DNA of 64,000 nucleotides from Paenibacillus albicereus. GTDB lineage: Bacteria > Bacillota > Bacilli > Paenibacillales > Paenibacillaceae. The DNA is taken from positions 2,132,001 to 2,196,000 of the forward strand of contig NZ_CP051428.1 of assembly GCF_012676905.1 (NCBI RefSeq). The letters run 5' to 3'. Position 1 is the first letter of the stretch, and each line of letters opens with the position of its first letter. The translations under genes were made by a program, and so were the position numbers. Under the pieces are notes generated by a model. It did not search any database and was not told the DNA's origin. It saw only the letters and a program-made list of their open reading frames with translations. Shown one piece after another: positions 42,666-52,378 of the stretch.

Positions 42666-43370
42666 TTGAGCCAATCGAAAAGCAGCAAAAAGAAAAAGAA
42701 CGTCTATGTGCCTCCGGCCAAGCAGAAGAAGGGCAACGGAGCTCTCATCTGGCTGACGATCGCCATCGCGTTCATCGCCGTCGTCATCATTCTCGGCATC
42801 AACAATTCGTCCAAGCCCCATGCCTTTGATTACAAAGAGCTTCCGCGCCTCGGCGCCGAGGACGCCAAGGTCAAGCTCGTCGAGTTCGGCGACTACAAAT
42901 GTCCGAGCTGCAAGGTGTTTTCCGAGCAGATCAAGCCGCTGCTCGTCAAGGATTACATCGAGACCGGCAAGGCCGCGCTTTACTTCGCCAACTATGCCTT
43001 TCTCGGTCCGGATTCGGTGACGGCGGCCGTCGCGGCCCACTCCGTCTACCTGCAGGATCCCGAGCAGTTCTGGGCCTACAATGATGCGATCTATGCGAAC
43101 CAGGGGGATGAAAACACCGTCTGGGCGACGCCCGAGCGGCTCGTGCAGATCGCCAAGGACGCCAAGCTCGACATCGATTTCGACAAGCTGCTGAGCGACA
43201 TCAATGCCGGTGTCGGCTCCGACAAGGTCGCCGAGGAGAGCCGGCTCGCCGAGACGACGCTCAAGGTCGGCGGCACGCCTTCGCTCTTCGTGGATGGCGA
43301 GCAGCTCAAGTTCAACAATTATGACGACATCAAGAAGGCGATCGACGAAAAGCTCGGTTCGGATAAGTAA
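42666..43370 (+). CDS. bdbD: DsbA-like thiol-disulfide oxidoreductase (BdbD type)
   Basis: 234 residues from TTG 42666, behind AAAGGAAGG; the longer frame back to 42570 lies inside the promoter. A Lys-rich cytoplasmic head, one membrane anchor (about 25-45, GALIWLTIAIAFIAVVIIL) and an extracytoplasmic thioredoxin fold with active site CPSC (FGDYKCPSCKVF) and cis-Pro region VGGTPSLFVDG. Introduces disulfides in exported proteins. Paired with the DsbB-like gene 240 bp downstream. Confidence 0.93.
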   Translation: MSQSKSSKKKKNVYVPPAKQKKGNGALIWLTIAIAFIAVVIILGINNSSKPHAFDYKELPRLGAEDAKVKLVEFGDYKCPSCKVFSEQIKPLLVKDYIETGKAALYFANYAFLGPDSVTAAVAAHSVYLQDPEQFWAYNDAIYANQGDENTVWATPERLVQIAKDAKLDIDFDKLLSDINAGVGSDKVAEESRLAETTLKVGGTPSLFVDGEQLKFNNYDDIKKAIDEKLGSDK

Positions 43371-43607
43371 GCTTCAACCGGCTTGCTTCAGGACAGCGTG
43401 TCGGCAAGGGGAGAATAGTCTTTTGACGCTTGCCGATAGGTTGCCGGGGACAGCAATCCAATGGACAGCTCTCGAACGAGCAGGCTAAGGCCGCTTGACA
43501 TGATGTTGTTGAGGACCAGATTGGGATTGCGGGATCGGGTCCGATGGACGAGAGGCGTCAGCGCTAGGAGAGCTGTTTCGGAATTATGGATGGGAGGGTG
43601 GCGGCTC

Positions 43608-44099
43608 ATGGCCGAACCGAACGACGAGGCGAAGTTCGACAAGCAAGACGAGGAAGATGCCTACGGCTATGCCGAGGACGAGCCTGAAGGACTGTGGGAG
43701 CGCTACCGGTTCTATTGCGCCTGGGTCGTCGCGCTCGTCGCGACGCTCGGGAGCCTTTATCTGAGCGAGATCGCCGGATACATGCCATGCGACTTGTGCT
43801 GGTATCAGCGCATCTTCATGTATCCGCTGGCGGTGCTGCTCGGCATCGCGGCCTATCGGGGCGACAGGCAGATCGGCGTTTATGCGCTGCCGCTCGCTTG
43901 GATCGGCATCGGGATCTCCTTTTACCACAACCTGCTTCAATGGTTCCCGTCGCTGTCGGGCATCGTGCCGTGCAAGTCCGGCGTGCCGTGCAATCAGGAT
44001 TACTTGAACTGGTTCGGCTTCATCACGATTCCGCTGATGGCGCTGACCGCCTTCGCCCTCATCCTGATCCTGCTCCATGTGAAGGGACGCCGCCGGTAG
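43608..44099 (+). CDS. bdbC: DsbB-like quinone-disulfide oxidoreductase (BdbC type)
   Basis: 163 residues. After an acidic cytoplasmic head there are four membrane helices with the two redox Cys pairs: CDLCWYQR in the first loop and PCKSGVPCN in the second. It re-oxidises the DsbA-like partner using quinone. GGGAGGG nine bases upstream selects ATG 43608 over the longer frame from 43461. With the upstream gene it forms a complete oxidative-folding pair. Confidence 0.94.
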   Translation: MAEPNDEAKFDKQDEEDAYGYAEDEPEGLWERYRFYCAWVVALVATLGSLYLSEIAGYMPCDLCWYQRIFMYPLAVLLGIAAYRGDRQIGVYALPLAWIGIGISFYHNLLQWFPSLSGIVPCKSGVPCNQDYLNWFGFITIPLMALTAFALILILLHVKGRRR

Positions 44100-44285
44100 G
44101 CAGCAGCTTGCCGGATGCGAGTCGCTGAATGGCTAGAGGCAGGCATTTGAATCTCTTGCTTCAGCCTGATGCGTCGCCGCAGCTGCCCCGGCAGGCAGGG
44201 CGCCTCTATGTGCCGCTTGAGCTTCCTTGACTAGTGGTGCGATTTATGTTCCCAGCCTAATCAAGACCGCGGTCGTGAAGCACAC

Positions 44286-44334
44286 GCCGCTTCAAGTCCA
44301 TCCCGATCCGGGAGGGCTTGGAGCGGCTTTTTTT
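44286..44334 (+). terminator. intrinsic terminator or leader attenuator
   Basis: GCCGCTTCAAGTCC...CCCG pairs with CGGGAGGGCTTGGAGCGGC, followed by T7. It ends 35 bases before ATG 44370 and 190 bases after the dsbB-like stop, so it may terminate that operon or attenuate the next gene. No gene was seen in 44100-44285. Confidence 0.75.
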
Positions 44335-44369
44335 GATCTCTCTATCTAGTTAAAGGAGCAACTGAAACC

Positions 44370-45035
44370 ATGCCAAACTTTCAAACCGTCTATGACGAAT
44401 GGCTGCAAGCCGAGATTCGGAACGAGTCCGGACCGCGCCGCCGGGAGCTGCTGGAAAAAGGCCTCGGACACGGCACGGTCGCTTTCCTGCGGCAGATCTG
44501 GTTCCCCGCCATGCGCAGCTTGACTCATCTTCATCCGGAATGGGAAGTCCGGGACGCGTCGAATGGATACCGTTACATTGACCTGGCTTACCTGCCGGGC
44601 GGCGGCGCGAAAGGGGGCATCGAAATCCAGGGCTTCGGCCCTCATGCCCGCGACCTCGACGTGCGGCGCTTCAAAGACCTCAGCTGGAGGCACTCCATGC
44701 TGGCGATCGACGATTGGCTGTTCATTCCCGTCGCTTATCTGTCCATCGTGGAGGAGCCGAAGCGCTGCCAGCAGCTGGTGCTTTCCTTCGTGGGCAAGTT
44801 CGTCGCTGGGGAAGGCGCCGGCTCGCTTACGGCGATGGAGGCGGAGACGGTCCGCTACGCCAGGCGGATGTTTCGGCCTTTCACGCCATCCGAGCTGATG
44901 GTTCATCTGAACGTGAGCGCCACCTACGCCAGGCGGATCCTGCATCGCTTGGTCGAACTCGGGCGCCTGAAGCCGGTCGGAGGAAACAAGCGGTATCGAT
45001 CCTATGCTCTTCCGGACTGGAATCCGCTGCCGTAA
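44370..45035 (+). CDS. hypothetical protein: nuclease-fold-like N-terminus, winged-helix C-terminus
   Basis: 221 residues, family not firmly recognised. The N-terminal half contains YIDLAYLPGGGAKGGIEIQG, whose Asp and Glu-x-Gln spacing resembles the PD-(D/E)xK nuclease core, and is preceded by LTHLHPEWEVRD. The C-terminal 70 residues look like a winged helix-turn-helix (TPSELMVHLNVSATYARRIL, HRLVELGRLKPVG). It could be a DNA-binding regulator that has kept a degenerate nuclease fold. AAAGGAGC precedes the ATG. Stands alone between a terminator and a repeat-rich region. Confidence 0.6.
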   Translation: MPNFQTVYDEWLQAEIRNESGPRRRELLEKGLGHGTVAFLRQIWFPAMRSLTHLHPEWEVRDASNGYRYIDLAYLPGGGAKGGIEIQGFGPHARDLDVRRFKDLSWRHSMLAIDDWLFIPVAYLSIVEEPKRCQQLVLSFVGKFVAGEGAGSLTAMEAETVRYARRMFRPFTPSELMVHLNVSATYARRILHRLVELGRLKPVGGNKRYRSYALPDWNPLP

Positions 45036-45292
45036 CGAGTCCTTGAGTCCTCGAAATGGCCGGCGAATGGCGGCATGCTTGGAATTTGCCGAGCGAAATC
45101 CATCTGGCTTTCGTTGCTCCGTTCCGGTCATCGTTCCGTGCGGATAGAGCGGCAAGATCGGCTTGTCGTTGTCCGCGCGCAGCTTGCAGAGAAAGCCATG
45201 AGAATGGAAGCAGGGGGGAGTTCCAGGAGCACCGATTGTTTCAGCACATTCAGTACCCTCGTTTGCTCCGGCGCCACTGGTCGCTCAAACGC

Positions 45293-45480
45293 CATCGTTT
45301 GCAGTAGAGCCATCGTTTGCAGTAGAGCCATCGTTTGCAGTAGAGCCATCGTTTGCAGTAAGCCATCGTTTGCAGTAAGCCATCGTTTGCAGTAAGCCAT
45401 CGTTTGCAGGAAGCCATCGTTTGCAGGAAGCCATCGTTTGCAGTAAGCCATCGTTTGCAGTAAGCCATCGTTTGCAGTAG
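45293..45480. repeat. 17/18-bp minisatellite, 11 copies
   Basis: The unit CATCGTTTGCAGTA(A/GA)GC recurs 11 times (first bases at 45293, 45311, 45329, 45347, 45364, 45381, 45398, 45415, 45432, 45449, 45466). The first three intervals are 18 bp and all the rest are 17 bp, so a single-base indel was fixed and then propagated. It is not coding. Confidence 0.95.
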
Positions 45481-45528
45481 GGACAGGATCCATCCTCTGA
45501 GTCGTGGAATCCTTTCTTCGCGGGCATC

Positions 45529-45720
45529 CTAGTTTAACGAAACTAGCATGCCTTATTTCGCCTTTTGAGGTCCATTTTGATTTCTAACGAAACAGAGAAG
45601 CGCTATTGCCCTGTTTCAGTGGGATTTCAAGGCCGTTCAAAGCGAATAAGCTCTGCTAGTTTCGTTAGATTTTTTTCGAGACTCTTTTTCCTCGGATAGC
45701 GTCTGTCCGTTTCGTTAGCG
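45529..45720. repeat. symmetric repeat element with four AACGAAAC motifs
   Basis: AACGAAAC occurs at 45536 and 45586, and its complement GTTTCGTT at 45659 and 45709: two direct copies exactly 50 bp apart, then two inverted copies exactly 50 bp apart. The outer-left and inner-right copies extend to a near-perfect 16-bp inverted repeat (45532-45547 with 45654-45669). No ORF inside. A MITE-like or structured non-coding element is possible. Confidence 0.7.
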
Positions 45721-45884
45721 GTGTAGTAGGTTTGCGCGGTGCACTTGGAGGAACGCCCGATCCTAGTTCCGAGCAGTGAGACAGAGCGATCGAGCAGCCG
45801 GCATGTGGAGCGCATACCCAATAGCCTCGCTTAGCACGGTTAGCCTTCGTGCGCCGCGCCGCCAGCCGCCAGTCAAGCCCCGTC

Positions 45885-46080
45885 TCACGAGCTGCCGACG
45901 CGCCGTCTGCCGCCATGCCGAGCGCCGCCACACGAGCTGCCGCCGCGCCGCCAGCCGCCCGCCAAGCGCCGCCGCAAGAGCTGCCGCCGCGCCGCTCGCC
46001 GCCCGCCAAGCGCCGCCACACGAGCTGCGGACGCGCCGCCCGCCGTCATTCCAAGCGTCGCCGCACAAGCTGCCGCCGCC
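45885..46080. repeat. degenerate 44/45-bp GC-rich repeat, five copies
   Basis: GAGCTGC and near variants occur at 45889, 45934, 45978, 46022 and 46067, giving intervals of 45, 44, 44 and 45 bp, embedded in GCCGCC-rich units. Open frames across it on both strands are compositional and not considered genes. Confidence 0.75.
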
Positions 46081-46158
46081 CGCCGCCCCTCCTCGCGGTC
46101 CATCCGAGATGTCCGAGTCCGACCGCCGCCCGAATCATGCGACAATTCGCCACCTCTG

Positions 46159-46187
46159 ATTGACCCGCCAATGCGCCGGGTATATTC
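46159..46187 (+). promoter_or_regulatory. candidate SigA promoter of the glg operon
   Basis: TTGACC (46159-46164), 17 bases, TATTCT (46182-46187). The predicted start near 46194 would put the cre site immediately downstream. Confidence 0.45.
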
Positions 46188-46204
46188 TTAGGGCAAGTGC
46201 TTCG

Positions 46205-46219
46205 TAAAAGCGTTTACAT
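46205..46219 (-). promoter_or_regulatory. cre (CcpA) operator upstream of glgB
   Basis: On the minus strand ATGTAAACGCTTTTA matches 14 of 15 positions of WTGNAARCGNWWWCA. It lies at about +11 to +25 of the upstream promoter, a roadblock position for catabolite repression. Confidence 0.6.
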
Positions 46220-46341
46220 TCATCGCGATCCTACATATACGTTCATGCAGATTTTGAGGGCGTCCGGCCGTATCGTCCGCCTCCGGGACGAAGCGACGGC
46301 TTCGCCTGCGTCAACTAATCTATCATGGCGACGCGCAGGTT

Positions 46342-46350
46342 TGCTATAAT
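46342..46350 (+). promoter_or_regulatory. extended -10 element before glgB
   Basis: TGCTATAAT is a perfect extended -10 (TGnTATAAT) 59 bases before ATG 46409; no -35 is needed or visible. An alternative start site for the glg operon. Confidence 0.5.
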
Positions 46351-46408
46351 GGAACTACTTTCAACCGAATGCCCCTGCCTTAGCGAGAATGATCCGGAGG
46401 TGTCCCCC

Positions 46409-48469
46409 ATGCCTACACTCAAGCCCAAGCAGACCGTCCATGCCGATCCAGCTGTCCTAGACGATTCGTCCGCCGACAGGGATCAGCCCGCCATCATCGA
46501 TCCGCCCGCCGAATCCAAGCCATCCGCCAAGCCGAAAAAATCCTCCAAGCCGAAGGCATCCGCCAAGGCCAAGCAAGACAAATCGCTCCTCAAGGACGTG
46601 TACTTGTTCAATCGCGGAGAGAACGACTTCGCCTACCGCACGTTCGGCGCGCACAGCAAGCTCGAGGACCGACGTCGAGGCGTGCGCTTCACCGTCTGGG
46701 CGCCGAACGCCCGCGAGGTCGGCGTGGCCGGCGACTTCAACGGCTGGAACGGCGAGCATCACCGCATGGAGCCGATCGATTCCACCGGCGTCTGGTCGCT
46801 GTTCATTCCCGGGCTCAAGGCCGGCGATCTGTACAAGTACGAGATCGTCGCCGCGGACGGCCGCAAGCTGCTCAAGGCCGATCCGTTCGCCTTCGCAAGC
46901 GAGCTGCGGCCGAATACCGCTTCGATCGTCGCCGATCTGTCCGGCTACAAGTGGAAGGACGACGAATGGCAGCAGCGGAAGCAGACGACGGCTCCGTACG
47001 ATCAGCCGATGCTCGTTTACGAGATGCATCTGGGCACGTGGAAGATCAAGGCGCCGGAGGTGTTCCACAGCTACGACGAGATCGGCGGGGAGATCCTGGA
47101 CTATGTCGTCCGCATGGGCTATACGCATATCGAGCTGATGCCGCTCGCCGAGCATCCGCTCGACAAGTCCTGGGGCTACCAGATCACCGGCTACTTCGCT
47201 CCGACGGCGCGCTACGGCTCAGCCAAAAGCCTCATGAAGTTCATCGACCGCTGCCACCGCAAGGGGATCGGCGTCATCCTCGACTGGGTGCCGGCCCATT
47301 TCGTCAAGGACGAGCAGGGGCTCCGCCAGTTCGACGGCACGCCGATCTACGAGAGCGCCGACCCGAGCCTCGCGGAGAAGCCGCTCTGGGGCACGAACGC
47401 CTTCGACTACGGGCGCACCGAGGTGCAGAGCTTCCTCGTCTCCAATGCCTTGTACTGGATGGACCTGTTCCATGTGGACGGCCTGCGCGTCGACGCGGTC
47501 GCGAGCATGCGCGACCTGACGATGGACAAGCCGCCGGAGCTGCAGGCGCGCAACAAATACGGGGGCACGCGCCATCTCGAGGCGGACGCTTTCCTCCAGA
47601 AGCTCAACAAGGCGGTGTTCCGCTACTTCCCGAATACGCTCATGATCGCCGAAGACAGCTCGCCCGAGCCGGGCGTCACGACCCCGGTCCACGACGGCGG
47701 GCTCGGGTTCAACTTCAAGTGGAGCATGGGCTGGATGAACGACATGCTCCGCTACATGCAGCTCGACCCGTCGCAGCGGCATCAGCGCCATGACTGGCTC
47801 ACCTTCGCGATGATGTACCACTACACGGAGAACTTCATCCTCCCGCTGTCCCACGACGAGGTCGTGCACGGCAAGAAGTCGCTCCTGAACAAGATGCCGG
47901 GCAGCTACGAGGAGAAGTTCGCGAACCTGCGCCTGTTCTACGGATTCTGGATGGCGCATCCCGGCAAGAAGCTGCTGTTCATGGGAGGAGAATTCGGCCA
48001 GTTCGACGAATGGAAGGATAGCGAGTCGCTGGACTGGATGGTGCTGGAGCATGACTCCCATCGGTCGATGCAGCAGTATGTGCGCAAGCTGAACGGCCTG
48101 TACCGCAAGCTGCCGCAGCTGTGGGAGCAGGACTACGATCCGGCCGGCTTCGAATGGATCGACGTCAACAACGCCGAGCAGAGCATCGTCTCGTTCATCC
48201 GCAGGAGCAAGGACGGCAGCTACGCCGTCGCGGTCGCGAACTTCTCCAGCCGCCGCTACGAAGAGTACCGGGTCGGCGTGCCGGACAAGGGCAGGTTCAA
48301 GCTGCTCCTGCACAGCGACGACGCCCGGCTCGGCGGAGCCTCCGCAGAGCTTCCGACCTTCCTCTCCAGCCAGCCCGCTCCGATGCATGGCCGCGAGTAC
48401 AGCCTCACCCTGCACTTGCCCCCGCTGTCCTTCCAGCTGCTTGAGCACCAGCCGAGGGGAACACACTGA
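46409..48469 (+). CDS. glgB: 1,4-alpha-glucan branching enzyme GlgB
   Basis: 686 residues. GGAGG eight bases upstream selects ATG 46409; the longer frame from 46325 covers a promoter. An unusual Lys/Pro/Ser/Ala-rich head of about 60 residues precedes a CBM48 domain ([20 protein letters not shown]) and the GH13 catalytic barrel with YEMHLGTWK, the nucleophile Asp in [10 protein letters not shown] (about 360), the acid Glu in MIAEDSS (about 414) and [11 protein letters not shown]. Forms alpha-1,6 branches in glycogen. First gene of the glg operon. Confidence 0.96.
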   Translation: MPTLKPKQTVHADPAVLDDSSADRDQPAIIDPPAESKPSAKPKKSSKPKASAKAKQDKSLLKDVYLFNRGENDFAYRTFGAHSKLEDRRRGVRFTVWAPNAREVGVAGDFNGWNGEHHRMEPIDSTGVWSLFIPGLKAGDLYKYEIVAADGRKLLKADPFAFASELRPNTASIVADLSGYKWKDDEWQQRKQTTAPYDQPMLVYEMHLGTWKIKAPEVFHSYDEIGGEILDYVVRMGYTHIELMPLAEHPLDKSWGYQITGYFAPTARYGSAKSLMKFIDRCHRKGIGVILDWVPAHFVKDEQGLRQFDGTPIYESADPSLAEKPLWGTNAFDYGRTEVQSFLVSNALYWMDLFHVDGLRVDAVASMRDLTMDKPPELQARNKYGGTRHLEADAFLQKLNKAVFRYFPNTLMIAEDSSPEPGVTTPVHDGGLGFNFKWSMGWMNDMLRYMQLDPSQRHQRHDWLTFAMMYHYTENFILPLSHDEVVHGKKSLLNKMPGSYEEKFANLRLFYGFWMAHPGKKLLFMGGEFGQFDEWKDSESLDWMVLEHDSHRSMQQYVRKLNGLYRKLPQLWEQDYDPAGFEWIDVNNAEQSIVSFIRRSKDGSYAVAVANFSSRRYEEYRVGVPDKGRFKLLLHSDDARLGGASAELPTFLSSQPAPMHGREYSLTLHLPPLSFQLLEHQPRGTH

Positions 48470-48486
48470 CACGAGGAGTTGGGACC

Positions 48487-49653
48487 ATGGGCCAAAAAGA
48501 AATGATCGCCATGCTGCTAGCCGGGGGAGAAGGAAAGCGCCTCGGCGTCCTCACGAAGGATTTGGCCAAGCCGGCCGTCCATTTCGGAGGCAAATACCGG
48601 ATCATCGACTTTACCCTGAGCAACTGCATGCACTCGGGCATCGACACCGTCGGCGTCCTGACCCAGTACCAGCCTCTCGTCCTGAACCGGTATTTGGGCA
48701 TCGGCAGCCCTTGGGGCCTCGACCGCAGCGACGGCGGCATGGCCGTGCTCCCGCCCTATGTCAAGTCCAAAGGCGGCGACTGGTATAAAGGAACCGCCAA
48801 CGCCATCTATCAGAACATGGGCTTCATCGACCGCTATGAACCGGAATACGTGCTCATCATCTCCGGCGACCACATCTACAAGATGGATTATGAAAAGATG
48901 CTGGAGCATCATAAATCGACCGGCGCGGACGTGACCGTCGCCGGCTTGAAAGTCGACATCAAGGAAGCGAGCCGCTTCGGCACGATGATTCTTGGCGAAG
49001 GCACCCGCATCGCCGACTTCGAAGAGAAGCCGAAGCATCCGGTGAGCGATGTCGTTTCGATGGGGGTCTACATCTTCAACTGGAAAGTGCTGCAGAAATA
49101 TCTGATCCGCGACGAAGCCGACCGCAAGTCGTCGCATGACTTCGGCAAGGACATCATCCCGGCGATGCTCGAGGACGACATCAGCTTGCACATGTACCCG
49201 TTCAAGGGGTATTGGAAGGACGTCGGCACGATCGAGAGCCTGTGGGAAGCCCACATGGACCTGCTCGGCTGCGAGCCGCAGCTCGACCTCGGCGACGACG
49301 ACTGGCGCATCTATTCGACCCGCCACAATCGTCCGGCCCATTATGTGTCTCCGGCCGCCTCGATTCGCGAGTCGATGATTACGGAAGGCTGCGTCGTCGA
49401 AGGCGAGGTATCCCGCTCGGTGCTGTTCAGCGGCGTCGAGATCGGCGAGGGGTGCCATATCTCCGAGTCCGTCGTCATGCCCGGCGCGATCATCGGCGCG
49501 GGCTGCAAGGTGTACCGCACGATCGTAGGCGAGAACGCCGTGCTCGAGGCGGGCGTCGTGCTCGGCTCGCCGGAAGGAACGGAGATCGGCGTCGTCGGCA
49601 GCGACGAGAAGATCGCCCGCAACCATTCGCTCCAGGAGGTGCAGCAGCCATGA
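48487..49653 (+). CDS. glgC: glucose-1-phosphate adenylyltransferase GlgC
   Basis: 388 residues. Nucleotidyltransferase N-terminus with [20 protein letters not shown] and [18 protein letters not shown], central GDHIYKMDY and FEEKPKHP, and a left-handed beta-helix C-terminus ([20 protein letters not shown]). Makes ADP-glucose from glucose-1-phosphate and ATP, the committed step of glycogen synthesis. Starts 17 bp after glgB; its stop overlaps the glgD start (ATGA). Confidence 0.96.
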   Translation: MGQKEMIAMLLAGGEGKRLGVLTKDLAKPAVHFGGKYRIIDFTLSNCMHSGIDTVGVLTQYQPLVLNRYLGIGSPWGLDRSDGGMAVLPPYVKSKGGDWYKGTANAIYQNMGFIDRYEPEYVLIISGDHIYKMDYEKMLEHHKSTGADVTVAGLKVDIKEASRFGTMILGEGTRIADFEEKPKHPVSDVVSMGVYIFNWKVLQKYLIRDEADRKSSHDFGKDIIPAMLEDDISLHMYPFKGYWKDVGTIESLWEAHMDLLGCEPQLDLGDDDWRIYSTRHNRPAHYVSPAASIRESMITEGCVVEGEVSRSVLFSGVEIGEGCHISESVVMPGAIIGAGCKVYRTIVGENAVLEAGVVLGSPEGTEIGVVGSDEKIARNHSLQEVQQP

Positions 49654-50762
49654 TCAACAAAGCGATGGGCGTCGTCAACCTGATCCACGAGACCGACGAG
49701 CTGGAAAGCCTGACCGCCACCCGCTGCCCGGCGACCGTGCCGTTCGGCGCTCGCTACCGGCTGATCGATTTCATCCTCTCCAGCATGGTGAATTCCGGCA
49801 TCTCCAAGGTGGCGGTATTCGCTCATACGAAGTATCGCTCGCTCATGGACCATCTCGGCTCCGGCCGTCCATGGGACCTGCATACGCGCCAGAGCGGATT
49901 GTTCGTGCTGCCGCCGTCGTCCGATCAGATCCATGAGCTGAGCCGAGGCGACCTGTACCATTTTTACCAGCATCGGGACTACTTCCAGCGCTGCAAGCTC
50001 GAATACGTCGTCGTGACCCGGAGCCATATGGTGTGCAACGTCGACCTGGATGCCGTCATCGACTATCACGAGAGCCAGCAAGCCGACATTACGGTCATCT
50101 GCAAGCGGCAGGCCGACCTGCTCGGCGGCAAGACGCGCAAGGTGGAGCTCGGCGAAGGCGGACGGGTCAAGGGCATGCAGGACCACTTCGGCAACATGGA
50201 TTCCGACGTGCATTCCATGGAAATCTACATCATGAAAAAGGACCTGCTCATGGATCTGGTGCAGACGTCGCTGGCCCAGGGGCAGGATCATCTCGTCCGG
50301 CATGCGATCCTGTCGCGGATCGACCGGCTGCGCATCTTCGGCTATTTGTACGAGGGCTATCTCGGCGTCGTCAATACGGTCGAGGCCTACTACCGGACCA
50401 GCATGGACCTGCTGCGTCCGGAGGCATGGCGCGAGCTGTTCTTCCAGCCGGGCCCGATCTTCACCAAGACCAAGGACGAGCCGCCGACCCGCTACCTCGA
50501 AGGGGCGAAGACCGGCAACTCGCTCATCGCCAACGGCTGCAAGATCGAGGGCACGGTCATCAACAGCGTCCTGTTCCGCGGCGTGCAGGTCGGCAAGGGC
50601 GCGGTCATCCGCAACAGCATCGTCATGCAGAACGGCGTCATCGGCGACGGCACGCAGCTCGACCGCGTCATTCTCGACAAGGAAAGCCACGTCGAGGCGC
50701 ATCGCGATATCCGCGGCACGGAGGGGCTGCCCTTCCTGGCGGGCAAGAGAAAGACCATCTGA
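49650..50762 (+). CDS. glgD: GlgD, regulatory paralogue of glucose-1-phosphate adenylyltransferase
   Basis: 370 residues. Shares the GlgC fold ([20 protein letters not shown]; beta-helix [20 protein letters not shown]) but lacks the nucleotide-binding GGxGxRL loop, having [18 protein letters not shown] instead. As in other Firmicutes it probably forms a GlgC-GlgD hetero-oligomer and is itself non-catalytic. Translation is coupled to glgC by ATGA. Confidence 0.95.
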   Translation: MINKAMGVVNLIHETDELESLTATRCPATVPFGARYRLIDFILSSMVNSGISKVAVFAHTKYRSLMDHLGSGRPWDLHTRQSGLFVLPPSSDQIHELSRGDLYHFYQHRDYFQRCKLEYVVVTRSHMVCNVDLDAVIDYHESQQADITVICKRQADLLGGKTRKVELGEGGRVKGMQDHFGNMDSDVHSMEIYIMKKDLLMDLVQTSLAQGQDHLVRHAILSRIDRLRIFGYLYEGYLGVVNTVEAYYRTSMDLLRPEAWRELFFQPGPIFTKTKDEPPTRYLEGAKTGNSLIANGCKIEGTVINSVLFRGVQVGKGAVIRNSIVMQNGVIGDGTQLDRVILDKESHVEAHRDIRGTEGLPFLAGKRKTI

Positions 50763-50776
50763 TGGTCTTTTTCTCT
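50746..50776 (+). terminator. hairpin overlapping the glgD stop codon
   Basis: AGAGAAAGACCAT pairs with ATGGTC-TTTTTCTCT; T5 lies inside the distal arm. It could act as a weak terminator or attenuator, setting the ratio of glgBCD to glgA. Confidence 0.5.
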
Positions 50777-50914
50777 GTTTGCTCCGATGAAGCCAACATC
50801 CGGCCGCGTTTCGGCCGATAACAACCGATAGATGAGCCTGATCGAAATTCCGGCGAGCCGCCGCGCACACAGACAGAGCGGACCGGCGGAGCCAATCTGG
50901 AGGGAACCTTACGC

Positions 50915-52378
50915 ATGAATGTCCTATTCGCGACATCGGAAGCGGTGCCGCTCGCCAAGTCCGGCGGCCTCGCCGACGTCGCCGGAGCGCTGCCCAAGGC
51001 GCTGCGGCAGGCGGGCACGGAGGCGCGCGTCATCCTGCCCAAGTACGACACGATCCCTTGGACGCTGCTTCAGCGCTTCCGCAAGATCGACGAGTTCTCG
51101 GTGCAGCTCGGCTGGAGGACGCAGTACGTCGGCTTGCTGGAAGGCGAGGTGGACGGCGTCGTCTACTATCTGATCGACAACGAGTTCTATTTCCACCGCG
51201 GAGGCTTGTACGGCTACGGCGACGATCCCGAACGGTTCATCTTCTTCAGCATCGCCGTGCTGGAGGCGGTCCGGCGCATGGATATCGCCTGGGATGTCCT
51301 CCATTGCCATGACTGGCAGACCGCGCTCATTCCGTTCCTGCTCAAGCGCCGGTATTTCGCCGATGAGCGGCTCTCGTCCATCCGGACGATGTTCACCATC
51401 CACAACCTGCGGTATCAAGGCGTCTTCGGCAAGCAAGAGATGATGGACCTGATCGGCATGGGACCGGAAATCTTCGCTTGGGACGGTCTGGAGCATGACG
51501 GGGCGGCCAACTGCATGAAAGGCGGCTTGCTGTACGCCGACAAGCTGACGACCGTCAGCCCCACTTACGCCGAGGAGATCAAGACCGAGTACTACGGAGA
51601 AGGGCTGGACGGCATCCTGCGCGTGCGGGCCGGCGACCTGGCCGGCATCGTCAACGGCATCGATACGGAGCTGTTCGATCCGATGAACGACGAGGCGATC
51701 GCCGTCCCGTATCTGGACTCGCTGGCGCGCAAGCGCCAGAACAAGCTCGCGCTTCAAAAGGAGCTCGGCCTGCCCCAGCGAGAGGACGTGCCGGTCATCG
51801 GCATCGTCTCGCGCTTCGTCGAGCAGAAGGGCTTCGACCTGATCGACGGCGTGTTCGGCGAGCTGCTGGAGGAGGACGTGCAGCTGGCCGTGCTCGGCTC
51901 CGGCGAATGGGCCTATGAACAGATGTTCCGCTCGGCTTCCCATACGCGGTACGACAAGATCAGCCTCTGGGCCGGCTTCAACGACGGGCTCGCCCGCCGC
52001 ATCTACGCCGGTTCGGACATGTATCTGATGCCGTCTCAGTTCGAGCCGTGCGGACTCAGCCAGCTGCTCGCGCTCCGCTACCGGAGCGTGCCGATCGTCC
52101 GCGAGACCGGCGGGCTCAAGGACACCGTCCAGCCTTACAACGAATATACTGGCGAAGGAAACGGATTCAGCTTCGCCAGCTACAACGCGCATGACATGCT
52201 GTTCACGATCCGCCGAGCGCTCCATTTCTACCGCGAGCCTGCCGCCTGGGAGGCGATCGTGCGCAATGGAGCCGGGGCCGACTATAGCTGGAACCGTTCC
52301 GCCCGATCCTACATCAGCCTGTACGAACAACTCGCGCCTGAGCGGAAGGAGAAGGATTCATGGCCCGTCACCTCGTAA
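50915..52378 (+). CDS. glgA: glycogen synthase GlgA
   Basis: 487 residues, GT5 family. ADP-glucose site KSGGLADVAGALPKAL near the N-terminus, HCHDWQTALIPFLLK, TIHNLRYQGVF, GIVSRFVEQKGFDLID and the catalytic Glu region FEPCGLSQLLALRYRSVPIV. Elongates glycogen from ADP-glucose. GGAGGG precedes ATG 50915. It overlaps the following gene by 19 bp. Confidence 0.96.
   Translation: MNVLFATSEAVPLAKSGGLADVAGALPKALRQAGTEARVILPKYDTIPWTLLQRFRKIDEFSVQLGWRTQYVGLLEGEVDGVVYYLIDNEFYFHRGGLYGYGDDPERFIFFSIAVLEAVRRMDIAWDVLHCHDWQTALIPFLLKRRYFADERLSSIRTMFTIHNLRYQGVFGKQEMMDLIGMGPEIFAWDGLEHDGAANCMKGGLLYADKLTTVSPTYAEEIKTEYYGEGLDGILRVRAGDLAGIVNGIDTELFDPMNDEAIAVPYLDSLARKRQNKLALQKELGLPQREDVPVIGIVSRFVEQKGFDLIDGVFGELLEEDVQLAVLGSGEWAYEQMFRSASHTRYDKISLWAGFNDGLARRIYAGSDMYLMPSQFEPCGLSQLLALRYRSVPIVRETGGLKDTVQPYNEYTGEGNGFSFASYNAHDMLFTIRRALHFYREPAAWEAIVRNGAGADYSWNRSARSYISLYEQLAPERKEKDSWPVTS

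Noticed and set aside
43461-43607. 49-residue N-terminal extension of the DsbB-like protein
   Set aside because: The extension is Arg-rich with no ribosome-binding site, while ATG 43608 has GGGAGGG at good spacing and gives the usual DsbB length.
45128-45527. Repeat-encoded small proteins (TANDGLLQTMAYCKRW-type) on the minus strand
   Set aside because: Open in all three minus frames because of the 17/18-bp repeat; no ribosome-binding site and no family resemblance.
45776-46163. Arg/Ala/Pro-rich frames in the 45.8-46.1 kb GC-rich stretch
   Set aside because: Open on both strands, low complexity, no ribosome-binding site; explained by a degenerate 44/45-bp repeat.
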